A DNA stretch of 13,511 nucleotides. Origin: an uncultured SAR324 cluster bacterium. Lineage in GTDB: Bacteria > SAR324 > NAC60-12. Below the pieces are notes generated by a model. It had not been told where the DNA came from. It searched no databases and saw only the letters and a program-made list of their open reading frames with translations. The DNA lies in the NCBI GenBank assembly GCA_902513935.1, contig CABXOR010000045.1, positions 1-13,511 of the forward strand, in the 5' to 3' direction. The translations under genes and the position numbers were made by a program. Positions 6,496 to 13,511 of the stretch are shown here, one piece after another; positions within the stretch are counted from its first letter, which is position 1, and each line of letters begins with the position of its first letter.

Positions 6496-7164
6496 TTAAT
6501 GTACATAATGATTCAGCACCCGCTGTTCTACAACATAAGCTATGAGTTTGAAAACAACACCATAAAGTAAGGTAATTACTGCCATAGTTACTTTAATTTT
6601 CCAGTTATCCAAATCATGAAACATGAAAATAACAATTAGAAGCGTTCCTATAACTCCCATTTTCAGGGAAACAAGACCCATAACGTTCAGGCAGCGTGCT
6701 ACAGCACGTGCATCAATGATCGAAACCCGCTTGGCACTCCCAAAAGTGTAAGTCCAACAACGCAAGTATGTACGCCAGGAGGTTGCCGAAATACCAAAAA
6801 AAATGGATGCAGGTAAAACAAAAATCAAGGACCAAGGGTCTAAAACGTACAATCCATTGGGAAAAACAAGGGTCATTTCTTTAACATCCACAACCACAGC
6901 TGCGGAGATAATTGTAAAGAAAAACAGAATACTAAACCACATCATATAAGCTCCTGACTGATGAGTTGGCTTGCGGACCTTCTTGCTGGCGCTGTGCCGA
7001 AGAGAAGGGTCCCGCAACAATTGATCGACTCGTAATTCAATGTATGCCCACTTGGCTTTAGTTTTATCGCCACCGGCATGAGACATTGCCTTGAGCCAGA
7101 GGGCTTCGTCAATTTCTTTTTGCTCGATGTCCTTGTAGGCCACCAGATAAAGTTCTTCGTTCAT
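6496..7164 (-). CDS. MotA/TolQ/ExbB-like four-helix membrane protein
   Basis: This 222-residue protein has an N-terminal soluble part and about four membrane helices (roughly 72-92, 110-128, 163-183 and 190-212). Residues 20-49 (EALWLKAMSHAGGDKTKAKWAYIELRVDQL) look like the short helical segment with a K-x-YI-x-LRV-x-Q pattern found at the ends of some bacterial membrane proteins. The core resembles the MotA/TolQ/ExbB proton-channel family: DPWSLIFVLPASIFFG (109-124) matches the second-helix region. KMGVIGTLLIVIFMFHDLDN (168-187) matches the G-x-x-GT-x-x-G-x-x-x-M-x-x-LD signature, and MAVITLLYGVVF (194-205) matches A-x-x-TT-x-YG. The second Gly of the signature is replaced by Ile177, and the cytoplasmic loop between helices 2 and 3 is short. 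No MotB/ExbD/TolR-like partner is present nearby. The start has no good Shine-Dalgarno. Family placement is by eye and could be wrong. Confidence 0.55.
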   Translation of the reverse strand: MNEELYLVAYKDIEQKEIDEALWLKAMSHAGGDKTKAKWAYIELRVDQLLRDPSLRHSASKKVRKPTHQSGAYMMWFSILFFFTIISAAVVVDVKEMTLVFPNGLYVLDPWSLIFVLPASIFFGISATSWRTYLRCWTYTFGSAKRVSIIDARAVARCLNVMGLVSLKMGVIGTLLIVIFMFHDLDNWKIKVTMAVITLLYGVVFKLIAYVVEQRVLNHYVH

Positions 7165-7355
7165 AATTATATCTATTTTGTTAGGCCGAAGCGCTTGTCA
7201 AATGAGAGTCGTTTATCACTGACTTTTGTTACCTGAAATGCTTTAGGTGTTGATCATTTTTTTATACTTGCATATTTTTGACCGTTTTTCTCAAAAAACA
7301 TCCATGTTCTTTGAAAAAATTAACCATGGGACATTGAAATTACATATAACATCAA

Positions 7356-8273
7356 TCACAGACGTTGACTCAAGTTCAATCCAAGCCCTCTGATTTGTTC
7401 TTTTAGTTCTCCTACTTGATCATCTAAAAGCGGGGCAAATGGCGGCAGCATATTTTCCCATTCTTCTGCGTTAGTTTCAGAAGCAAAGAGGCTTTTGAGT
7501 TCAGAGACAAGCGGGTAATATTCTAAAGTTTTTCGTAAATCTGTGAGGTTCATTTGGGCTTGCTCAGCGACTTTTTGTTTATTATTTTTCCAGGCCTGAT
7601 AAACACGCTGACACTCCGGTGCAATCAGGTTTGCTGTGGCGGTAATACAGCCCGCTCCGCCTTTTTTTAATATGTCCAGCAGTAAAGTCTCAGTACCTGT
7701 GTACACCATAAAGTCTGGAATGTTTTGTACTAAGCCCAACATATTCTTCCATTCTCCGGAACTGTCCTTGATCCCCGCGGTAATATCTCCAAATCTCTGT
7801 TTCAATTCCTGTAAAATTTTTACACTAAAATTATAGCCGCTTAGTTTTGGAAAATTATAAAAAATGATTCGCAGTCTCGGTTCATCTACAGATGAAATCA
7901 ACTCTGTATAAAAACGGAGTACGCTCTCATCGCTTTGAGGTTTGTAATAAAAAGGAGGGAGCACCAAAACTGTATATACACCTGCATCAATGCTAGCTCT
8001 AGTTAAGCGGACAGCATCCTTAAGAGCACAAGAGCCAGTACCCACCATAAGACGATCCGTTGGTAATTTCTTTGAAGATATTTCAATAATGGCTAGACGT
8101 TGATCAATAGTCAACGAATTTGCCTCTCCGGTGCTACCAATTAAGGCTACCCCATCAGATCCTGAATCGAGTAACCATTGTGCATGACGAACTAATGCTG
8201 GTAAATTTGGTTCATATGATGCTGTGAGAGGTGTCAGGGAAGCTGTATATACTCCGTTTAGAGGGCTATTCAT
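7356..8273 (-). CDS. Class I aldolase of the DapA/NanA superfamily (2-keto acid lyase-like)
   Basis: This 305-residue TIM-barrel protein (counted from ATG 8271-8273; an in-frame TTG two codons earlier is less likely) belongs to the dihydrodipicolinate synthase/N-acetylneuraminate lyase superfamily. These enzymes use a Schiff-base Lys to make or break bonds to pyruvate. Seen here are GSTGE (46-50), the catalytic Tyr in FYNFPKLSG (Tyr139), and the Schiff-base Lys in AGIKDSSGEW (Lys169). Length is typical. The Arg that marks true DapA (in YNxPxRTG) is absent, replaced by Leu in KLSG. GSTGE and YNxPxLSG instead match the NanA-like and 2-keto-3-deoxy-acid aldolase branches. A lysine-synthesis role is therefore unlikely; sugar-acid or hydroxy-keto-acid cleavage is more plausible, with substrate unknown. 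The threonine aldolase gene lies 112 bp upstream in the same direction. No strong Shine-Dalgarno is seen. Confidence 0.85.
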   Translation of the reverse strand: MNSPLNGVYTASLTPLTASYEPNLPALVRHAQWLLDSGSDGVALIGSTGEANSLTIDQRLAIIEISSKKLPTDRLMVGTGSCALKDAVRLTRASIDAGVYTVLVLPPFYYKPQSDESVLRFYTELISSVDEPRLRIIFYNFPKLSGYNFSVKILQELKQRFGDITAGIKDSSGEWKNMLGLVQNIPDFMVYTGTETLLLDILKKGGAGCITATANLIAPECQRVYQAWKNNKQKVAEQAQMNLTDLRKTLEYYPLVSELKSLFASETNAEEWENMLPPFAPLLDDQVGELKEQIRGLGLNLSQRL

Positions 8274-8331
8274 GCTCAAAGCTTTTAAAGGTTGATCAAA
8301 AGATGATACGACAATAATGATTGGTTAAACT

Positions 8332-8353
8332 ATCAAATTTTCAAAAATTTGAT
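8332..8353. other. AT-only 9-bp hairpin between the two aldolase genes
   Basis: ATCAAATTT and AAATTTGAT pair perfectly around a TCAA loop. On the minus strand, which carries the genes, the sequence after the stem is AGTTTAACC, not a U-run. It could be a weak 3'-end structure for the threonine aldolase mRNA or an operator for the downstream aldolase. Neither is supported by further sequence. Confidence 0.3.
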
Positions 8354-8384
8354 TTATTTTTGTGAAAGATCTAAAACACAGAGC

Positions 8385-9437
8385 TTATTCAGAAACAACC
8401 TGACGAATTTGTTCTAGTGCTTTGAGAATTTGATTCTCTGTTACCATCAAGTTTGTGACAGCTCGGATTGAAGTGTCGTCCCAGGGTAACATGTGAGTAT
8501 CCTGTTCACTTAGACGCTCGGAAAATTCATGTGAAGACATTTCTGACAAACTGAAAATTAAGATATTTGTTTCTACATCTTCAGGATTGATTTGAATTCC
8601 CTTAATTTCTTCAAGTCCACTGGCAAATAATTTTGCATTCGCATGGTCTTCATTCAATCTTTTTCTATTATTTTCTAGCGCATACAAAGCTCCTGCAGCT
8701 ATAATTCCAGCCTGCCTCATCCCCCCACCGAATTGTTTCCTGAATCGCCTGGCCTCCATTATAAAATCGAAGCTGCCTACCAAAGCTGAGCCCACTGGTG
8801 CCCCAAGTCCCTTGGAAAAACAGACACTGACTGAATCAAAATGACATGCAATATCAGATTCTTGAACTTTTAAATTAGTTGCCGCATTCCAAATTCTAGC
8901 TCCATCAAGATGCATTTTTAAATTTTTTGATTGGGCAACTTTTTCCACTTCAGCTATTTTTTCAAGTGGCCAAACTTTTCCACCTCCACGATTGGCCGTA
9001 TTTTCTAGACAAACCAGCTTTGTACGAGGTAAATGCAAATCCACTGGCCTCATAATTGTTGTATGAGGTTCTTTTTCGGAGATAGTAGCTTCAATTTCTT
9101 TTGCCCCAAAAACTCCTCTTTCTCCTGAAATTAAGCTGCAAATCACTCCTGAGAGTGCCGCCGTTCCACCAGCTTCATAAAAGTATATGTGTGCATTCTT
9201 GTCGATTAATATTTCATCTCCGGGTTCAGTGTGTGTTCTTACTGCCACCTGATTGGTCATGGTCCCGGAAGACATATAAATAGCTGCATCTTTTCCGAGA
9301 ATTTCTGCGACACGTTCTTCCAGAGCATTGACGGTTGGGTCTTCACCATAAACATCATCACCCACTGGAGCTTGTGCCATTGCTTCCCTCATTTCAGCAG
9401 TAGGTATGGTAACTGTGTCACTACGTAAATCAATCAT
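8385..9437 (-). CDS. ltaE: Low-specificity L-threonine aldolase (PLP-dependent)
   Basis: This is a 350-residue fold-type I PLP enzyme that splits L-threonine or L-allo-threonine into glycine and acetaldehyde and also acts on other beta-hydroxy amino acids. The signature start [10 protein letters not shown](I)PT is complete, and [24 protein letters not shown] follows at about 26-49. [10 protein letters not shown] (56-65) contacts the cofactor phosphate. [11 protein letters not shown] has His83, which stacks on PLP in this family. HLDGAR (176-181) supplies the Asp that pairs with the pyridine nitrogen, and [10 protein letters not shown] (208-217) contains the Schiff-base Lys209. Length and motif order are normal, so it should be active and cytoplasmic. 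The start is ATG 9435-9437 without a strong Shine-Dalgarno. It lies after the hydroxylase operon terminator, so it is probably its own unit, perhaps continuing into the aldolase downstream. Confidence 0.93.
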   Translation of the reverse strand: MIDLRSDTVTIPTAEMREAMAQAPVGDDVYGEDPTVNALEERVAEILGKDAAIYMSSGTMTNQVAVRTHTEPGDEILIDKNAHIYFYEAGGTAALSGVICSLISGERGVFGAKEIEATISEKEPHTTIMRPVDLHLPRTKLVCLENTANRGGGKVWPLEKIAEVEKVAQSKNLKMHLDGARIWNAATNLKVQESDIACHFDSVSVCFSKGLGAPVGSALVGSFDFIMEARRFRKQFGGGMRQAGIIAAGALYALENNRKRLNEDHANAKLFASGLEEIKGIQINPEDVETNILIFSLSEMSSHEFSERLSEQDTHMLPWDDTSIRAVTNLMVTENQILKALEQIRQVVSE

Positions 9438-9505
9438 AGTTAAACTTTTATTAAAATAAAAAAATTAATTTTTAGAAAAAATAAATAGAATATAAAACTT
9501 GGAAT

Positions 9506-9539
9506 AATCCCTGTCTTTAATTTTATCAGGACAGGGATT
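9506..9539 (-). terminator. Terminator of the molybdenum hydroxylase operon
   Basis: AATCCCTGTC (9506-9515) and GACAGGGATT (9530-9539) form a perfect 10-bp stem with a 14-nt AT-rich loop. On the minus strand it is preceded by an A-run and followed by a short U-rich stretch (ATTATTCC). It begins about 18 nt after the stop of the FAD-subunit gene. It separates that operon from ltaE. Confidence 0.75.
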
Positions 9540-9556
9540 TTGAGGAAGGATCAGAT

Positions 9557-10405
9557 TTATGAAAGTTTCGTCAGTGCACGTTTTGCAAAAACCTTGGACA
9601 TGGCCCTACGATATTCTTCACTGACAAAATGATCACTCAACACAGCCTTACCTTCAGCAGCTTTATCTGCAGCAGAGGCAATGGTTGATTCATTCAAAGG
9701 TTGGTCTTTGAGAGCACTCTCGATTCCCGAATCCCGAAAAGCACACTCACCTACTCCACTGAATCCGACACGTATATCTAAACAGGTTCCATTGCTCGAA
9801 CTCAAAGAGACTCCGCATCCCACATAAGGATATCTTGACGCAGGTTGAGGAAACTTTACATAGCAGGAGTTGGCATTCATCGAGTTAACAGGAATTCTGA
9901 TCTCGGTAAGCAGTTCGCCCTCACCTAATGCTGTTTCCCAAAGTCCAGTGAAGTAGTCATCTACCTCAATTGTTCGTTCCCCAGAAGCTCCTTTTGTAAC
10001 TAAGGTCGCATTCAAGGCTAAGATCGCCCCTGGATAATCTGCCTGGGGATCAGAATGGGCTAAGGCTCCTCCGAGGGTACCTTTGCTCCTTACGTGTGGA
10101 TCACCAATCACCGAAGCCGCATCACTTAAGGCTGGACAATTACTCTGAATTATATCGGATTCCGCACATTGTTTGTGGGTACATAAAGCACCAATGCTGA
10201 TGTGGCTTCCATTGTTAGAAATGTTTTTCAACTGATCCAATCCTGAGATATCAATCAGTTTTTGAGGAGTACTAAGTCTCAATTTCATGGCAGGAATCAA
10301 ACTGTGACCACCTGCAATGAGACTTGAGTCATCATTTGCTCCTTTCAGTGAAATGGCTTCTTCAATGCTTGAAGCCCTAACATAATCAAATTCTGCTGCG
10401 TACAT
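9557..10405 (-). CDS. Molybdenum hydroxylase FAD-binding subunit (CoxM-like)
   Basis: This 282-residue medium subunit belongs to the xanthine dehydrogenase/CO dehydrogenase family. It carries FAD and passes electrons from the iron-sulfur subunit to the quinone pool or another acceptor. The two FAD motifs are visible: LIAGGHSLIPAMKLRL (29-44, of the AGGxS type) and GTLGGALAHSDPQADYP (109-125, of the T(I/L)GGxxAHxDP type). The C-terminal CO dehydrogenase flavoprotein domain spans about 175-282. Length is normal. The start is ATG 10403-10405, immediately after the large-subunit stop, with GGAG (10411-10414) 5 nt upstream inside that gene's last codons, so translation is probably coupled. It is last in the S-L-M operon and is followed by a terminator. 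Confidence 0.92.
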   Translation of the reverse strand: MYAAEFDYVRASSIEEAISLKGANDDSSLIAGGHSLIPAMKLRLSTPQKLIDISGLDQLKNISNNGSHISIGALCTHKQCAESDIIQSNCPALSDAASVIGDPHVRSKGTLGGALAHSDPQADYPGAILALNATLVTKGASGERTIEVDDYFTGLWETALGEGELLTEIRIPVNSMNANSCYVKFPQPASRYPYVGCGVSLSSSNGTCLDIRVGFSGVGECAFRDSGIESALKDQPLNESTIASAADKAAEGKAVLSDHFVSEEYRRAMSKVFAKRALTKLS

Positions 10406-12772
10406 TTAAGCTCCTTTTTTATGAATTACGTTCCAAACTTTTTGTGACGTGAGAGGCATATTCAGATTAGTTACTCCAAACGGAGCCAAGGCATCCATAA
10501 CGGCATTGACCACTGCCGGCGTCGAGGCAATCGTTCCTGTTTCTCCTACTCCTTTAACACCCAATGGATTCGTAGGACTCGGAGTGACAGTTCGATCGAG
10601 TTCAAAATTAGGCAGGCAATCGGTTCGGGGAATGGCGTAATCCATCAGAGAACCTGAAACCAATTGACCTGACTCGTTGTATTCGCCTGATTCCCAGAGC
10701 GCCTGTGCAACCCCCTGAGCAATTCCTCCTTGAATTTGTCCGTCAACGATCATGGGATTAATCACATTGCCCACATCATCAACTGCCAGATATCTTTTAA
10801 CCTTCACTGAACCTGTTTCTTTTTCGACTTCAACAACACAGATATGAGTACCAAAAGGCCATGTCGTATTGGGGGGATCGAAATATGCGGTTTCATCCAG
10901 GAATGGTTCATCTCCCTCGGGAAGACTGTAACCCAAAGCTGCGGCTCCAGCGATATCCTGGATTGTTTTGGCCTGATCCGGAGATCCTTTGACACTGACT
11001 TTGCCATCTTCATAAACAACATCATCGACTGAAGCCTCCAACATATGAGCTCCAATTCTGAGGGCCTTCTGTTTGACTTTTTGGACTGCGTTGAAGAGGG
11101 CAGTACCCCCTACAGCAGCACTTCTACTTCCATAAGTCCCATAACCAAAAGGGGTCCCCAATGTATCGTTATATTGAACATCGACATCATCAAAGGGCAA
11201 ACCTAATCCATCAGCCGCTATTTGTGCCATTGTCGTTTCAGTGCCTTGACCATGAGGTGAGGAACCAGTAGTCACCACAACTTTTCCCGTCAGATGAACA
11301 CGGATGTTAGCACTTTCCCAAAGTCCAGCACCCCAACCTTCACCTCCGACTCCAATCCATGCAGATGGAGCGACACCACAGGCTTCGATGTAGGTTGAAA
11401 ATCCAACACCAAGGTACTTACCATCGCTACGGGCTTTTTTCTGTTCTTCCCTGAATTGAGCATAATTGAACATCTCAAGGGCCTTGTTCAGTGGTTTCTC
11501 ATAATCTCCACTGTCATAGGCAAGGCCTTTTGTGATCCCATCCGCCGGGGTGTAGGGGAATTGATCTTTTTGAATGAAGTTTTTCTTCCGAATATCCACC
11601 ACATCCATTCCAAGTTTTTTTGCTACCAGATCCAATGCCCTTTCTACAACAAAAGTGGCTTCTGGTCTTCCAGCGCCTCTGTAGGCGTCGACCATTCCTG
11701 TATTGGTATATACACCTTTAACACCACAATAAATGTTCGGAAACTTATACGTTCCAGAAAGCAATCTTCCATAAAGGGTGGTCGGAATTCCGGGAGCAAT
11801 CGTTGAAAGAGTTCCACCAAGATTGGCAACTGTATTTACCTTCAAGGATGTGATGGTACCATCATTATTTGCACCCACTTGAATTTGGGTTGAATGATCT
11901 CTCCCATGAGTTGTTGCCTGGAAGTTCTCGGAACGAGTTTCCATCCATTTAATTGGACGTTCAATTTTTCTAGCTAATGCTGCAACAAGGCAATATTCAG
12001 GATAGAGAAATATTTTGCATCCAAAACCACCACCCACATGCGCCGCAATAACTCTCATTTTTGTTTCTGGTATTCCAAAAACAAAGGCAGTAGCTAATAA
12101 TCTATGAACATGAGGCGCTTGGGAAGTCATCCAGACCGTAAACTCCTCTGTTGCCGATTTGTACTCCGCTATAGCACCCCTAGGCTCCATTGAATTTGGG
12201 ATGAGTCTTTGATTGACCAGATGTTCTTTAATAACCACCTCCGAATTACTGAGGGCCTTATCTGTTCCATCCTGATTGCCACATTCCCATTCCATGCAGA
12301 TGTTATCTGGAGCATTTTCATGGAGTTGAGGGGCTCCAGGTTTTATCGCATCTTCTGCGGAGACAACAACAGGCAGTTCTTCATATTCTACGTTTATTTT
12401 TGAACATGCATCTTCAGCTACATTTCTGTCTTCGGCCACGACAACTGCAACTCCCTGTCCCGTAAAGGTCACCTTATCAATTTCCAATACTCTAGGGGTA
12501 TTGGCATTATTGGTAATTCCTCCTGCCTGCCAAGCGCAGGGCATAGGATTTAAATCTTCAAAATCCTTACCCTTCCATACTCCTAAAACACCAGGCATTT
12601 TCTCTGCTTCAGAAGAATCGATGTTTTTTATTTTTGCGTGAGCGTAATCGCTTCTTTTCACTACCGCATGAACCATTCCAGATAACTGTATATCTTCCAA
12701 ATATTTAGCTTCTCCGGTAACGAGTCTCGGATCTTCTTTTCTTAATACACTTTCTCCAATGTATTTACCCAT
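10406..12772 (-). CDS. Molybdenum hydroxylase large subunit, form II CoxL-like
   Basis: This 788-residue large subunit binds molybdopterin-cytosine dinucleotide (as in its family) and holds the active site. The start domain reads IGESVLRKEDPRLVTGEAKYLEDI (5-28), followed by the aldehyde oxidase/xanthine dehydrogenase a/b-hammerhead region. GGGFG (247-251), GQG (508-510), GSRS (548-551) and the catalytic Glu744 in GVGETG (741-746) are all present. The active-site loop is AYRGAGR at 363-369 (bases 11666-11686). This is the form II signature; proven CO dehydrogenases have AYxCSFR, whose Cys ligates the Mo-Cu centre. The oxidised substrate is therefore unknown, and a heterocycle, aldehyde or similar hydroxylation is more likely than CO oxidation. 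The ATG overlaps the stop of the small subunit (TAATG), with GGAGG at 12779-12783. The gene is complete with no frameshift. Confidence 0.93.
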   Translation of the reverse strand: MGKYIGESVLRKEDPRLVTGEAKYLEDIQLSGMVHAVVKRSDYAHAKIKNIDSSEAEKMPGVLGVWKGKDFEDLNPMPCAWQAGGITNNANTPRVLEIDKVTFTGQGVAVVVAEDRNVAEDACSKINVEYEELPVVVSAEDAIKPGAPQLHENAPDNICMEWECGNQDGTDKALSNSEVVIKEHLVNQRLIPNSMEPRGAIAEYKSATEEFTVWMTSQAPHVHRLLATAFVFGIPETKMRVIAAHVGGGFGCKIFLYPEYCLVAALARKIERPIKWMETRSENFQATTHGRDHSTQIQVGANNDGTITSLKVNTVANLGGTLSTIAPGIPTTLYGRLLSGTYKFPNIYCGVKGVYTNTGMVDAYRGAGRPEATFVVERALDLVAKKLGMDVVDIRKKNFIQKDQFPYTPADGITKGLAYDSGDYEKPLNKALEMFNYAQFREEQKKARSDGKYLGVGFSTYIEACGVAPSAWIGVGGEGWGAGLWESANIRVHLTGKVVVTTGSSPHGQGTETTMAQIAADGLGLPFDDVDVQYNDTLGTPFGYGTYGSRSAAVGGTALFNAVQKVKQKALRIGAHMLEASVDDVVYEDGKVSVKGSPDQAKTIQDIAGAAALGYSLPEGDEPFLDETAYFDPPNTTWPFGTHICVVEVEKETGSVKVKRYLAVDDVGNVINPMIVDGQIQGGIAQGVAQALWESGEYNESGQLVSGSLMDYAIPRTDCLPNFELDRTVTPSPTNPLGVKGVGETGTIASTPAVVNAVMDALAPFGVTNLNMPLTSQKVWNVIHKKGA

Positions 12773-13242
12773 TAGGCACCTCCTTGCGTCGAAACAGCTG
12801 CAGCTTTAATTGATTTTATGATGTTATGATACCCTGTACACCTACAGAAATTCCCTTCAAGCCCATGCCTGATTTCTTCTTCCGTGGGATTTGGGTTATT
12901 TTTCAACATTTCCACTGAAGCCATGATCATTCCAGGCGTGCAGTATCCGCACTGCAAACCGTGGTTTTCACAAAATGCTTTCTGGACTGGGTGAAGTTCA
13001 CCATCATTCGCCAAACCTTCAATGGTAGTTATCTCAGAACCATCTGCCTGAACCGCAAACATAGTGCAGGATTTTACTGCTTCTCCATTAACATGAATGG
13101 TGCATGCTCCACATTGACTAGTATCACAGCCTACATGGGTTCCCGTTAGTCGAAGGTTTTCTCGTAAATGTTGTACAAGAAGAGTTCGTGGTTCCACATC
13201 ATGTTTATATGCAGTACCGTTTACTTTCATTGAAACTTTCAT
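12772..13242 (-). CDS. Molybdenum hydroxylase [2Fe-2S] subunit (CoxS-like)
   Basis: This 156-residue small subunit carries two [2Fe-2S] clusters that pass electrons from molybdenum to FAD. The plant-ferredoxin-type cluster ligands are Cys39, Cys44, Cys47 and Cys59 (in [10 protein letters not shown] and KSC). The helical-domain cluster ligands are Cys98, Cys101, Cys133 and Cys135 (CGYCTPG and CRCTGYHNI). All eight are present and the length is standard. The start is ATG 13240-13242, with GAGGA (13251-13255) 8 nt upstream. It is first in the operon, and its stop overlaps the next gene's ATG by one base. The gene order S-L-M is the order reported for form II (BMS-type) clusters, unlike the M-S-L order of genuine CO dehydrogenase operons. 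No CoxD/E/F/G-type maturation gene is visible in this window. Confidence 0.95.
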   Translation of the reverse strand: MKVSMKVNGTAYKHDVEPRTLLVQHLRENLRLTGTHVGCDTSQCGACTIHVNGEAVKSCTMFAVQADGSEITTIEGLANDGELHPVQKAFCENHGLQCGYCTPGMIMASVEMLKNNPNPTEEEIRHGLEGNFCRCTGYHNIIKSIKAAAVSTQGGA

Positions 13243-13321
13243 CGATCTGTTCCTCTAAAGAAAGTTAATTAATCAGCCATGGAAGGCCTGTGAAATCACC
13301 TTTTTTACCCTATTAGAAGTA

Positions 13322-13370
13322 TGAATAACACCGATATTATTTTTTGTCAAATTTTTTTTCAATTTTTTTT
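13322..13370 (-). promoter_or_regulatory. Candidate promoter of the hydroxylase operon with phased A-tracts
   Basis: On the minus strand a perfect TTGACA (13345-13350) lies 17 bp from TATTCA (13322-13327), a poor -10 box. Directly upstream are two A8 tracts (13352-13359 and 13363-13370) exactly 11 bp apart, with a further A6 in the spacer (13340-13345). Such spacing suggests bent DNA or an UP element that recruits RNA polymerase. A poor -10 with a strong upstream part often goes with activator control; this is inference. Confidence 0.4.
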
Positions 13371-13374
13371 CAAA

Positions 13375-13392
13375 TTAATTAAATTTAATCAA
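13375..13392. promoter_or_regulatory. AT-rich 18-bp near-palindrome in the divergent spacer
   Basis: TTAATTAAATTTAATCAA is an inverted repeat with one mismatched pair, next to the A-tracts between the hydroxylase operon and the putative divergent gene. It could be an operator. In sequence this AT-rich, chance palindromes are common. Confidence 0.2.
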
Positions 13393-13480
13393 ATAAATGG
13401 TTTTGTAAAAATTAAATAAGTTTATATCCTTTTGCTAATATTAAAAAAGTACGGCAATAACGAATACTTTTAAACCTGTC

Positions 13481-13511
13481 ATGAGTGAATCTAATTATAA
13501 AGTAGGTGTAC
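13481..13511 (+). CDS. Possible start of a divergent gene (cut by window edge)
   Basis: ATG at 13481 opens a frame (MSESNYKVGV) that runs off the window. The charged, polar start looks like a cytoplasmic protein. No Shine-Dalgarno is seen. A weak promoter-like pair, TTGTAA (13403-13408) and TATCCT (13425-13430), 16 bp apart, lies upstream on the same strand. Divergent transcription from a catabolic operon often marks its regulator, but ten codons cannot show that. Confidence 0.3.
   Translation, partial: MSESNYKVGV

Noticed and set aside
7176..7215. TTGACA upstream of the MotA-like gene
   Set aside because: The only good TATAAT is 24 bp away and runs into the start codon; no usable -10 lies at 16-18 bp.
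7356..8273. Calling the aldolase dapA (lysine biosynthesis)
   Set aside because: The DHDPS-specific Arg after the catalytic Tyr is replaced by Leu, and the motifs match NanA-like lyases better.
10406..12772. Calling the large subunit a carbon monoxide dehydrogenase
   Set aside because: The AYxCSFR loop with the Cu-binding Cys is absent; AYRGAGR and the S-L-M order mark the form II group with unproven CO activity.

Overview
This 13.5 kb window looks like chromosomal DNA from an AT-leaning Gram-negative bacterium. The evidence is two lipoproteins with lipobox signal peptides, a secreted protein at the left edge, an S1 protein with six S1 domains, and aerobic molybdenum-hydroxylase genes. The gene mix would suit a marine proteobacterium-like lineage such as the SAR324 group. 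That is only a guess from gene content; no rRNA or marker phylogeny is possible here.

Left region (1-2710): a secreted-protein gene, cut by the window edge, runs leftward from about 162. Diverging from it is a rightward pair of envelope lipoproteins: a FlgT-N/LPP20-like protein (359-1720) and a HEAT-repeat protein (1775-2632). A strong hairpin terminator closes the pair. A lone flavin reductase-like gene (2915-3538) follows, clearly richer in GC than its surroundings. A 420-bp gap with no convincing gene comes next.

Centre (3959-9437, all minus strand): rpsA encodes ribosomal protein S1 with six S1 domains plus an unusual charged, repeat-bearing tail of about 190 residues. It has a near-consensus sigma-70 promoter and a leader of about 190 nt. 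Upstream lie an orphan four-helix membrane protein resembling the MotA/TolQ/ExbB proton channels, a class I aldolase of the DapA/NanA superfamily, and a low-specificity L-threonine aldolase.

Right region (9557-13242, minus strand): a tightly packed operon in the order S-L-M encodes a three-subunit molybdenum hydroxylase: [2Fe-2S] subunit, molybdopterin subunit and FAD subunit. The large subunit carries AYRGAGR, the 'form II' signature, not the AYxCSFR of proven CO dehydrogenases, so its substrate is unknown. A terminator follows the operon. The upstream region has phased A-tracts and a TTGACA box, and a possible divergent gene begins at 13481.

The units appear to be transcribed separately. 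I see no CRISPR array, insertion sequence, tRNA or rRNA. The points most worth a second look are the S1 tail and leader, the orphan MotA-like channel, the form II hydroxylase and the unlabelled secreted gene at the left edge.
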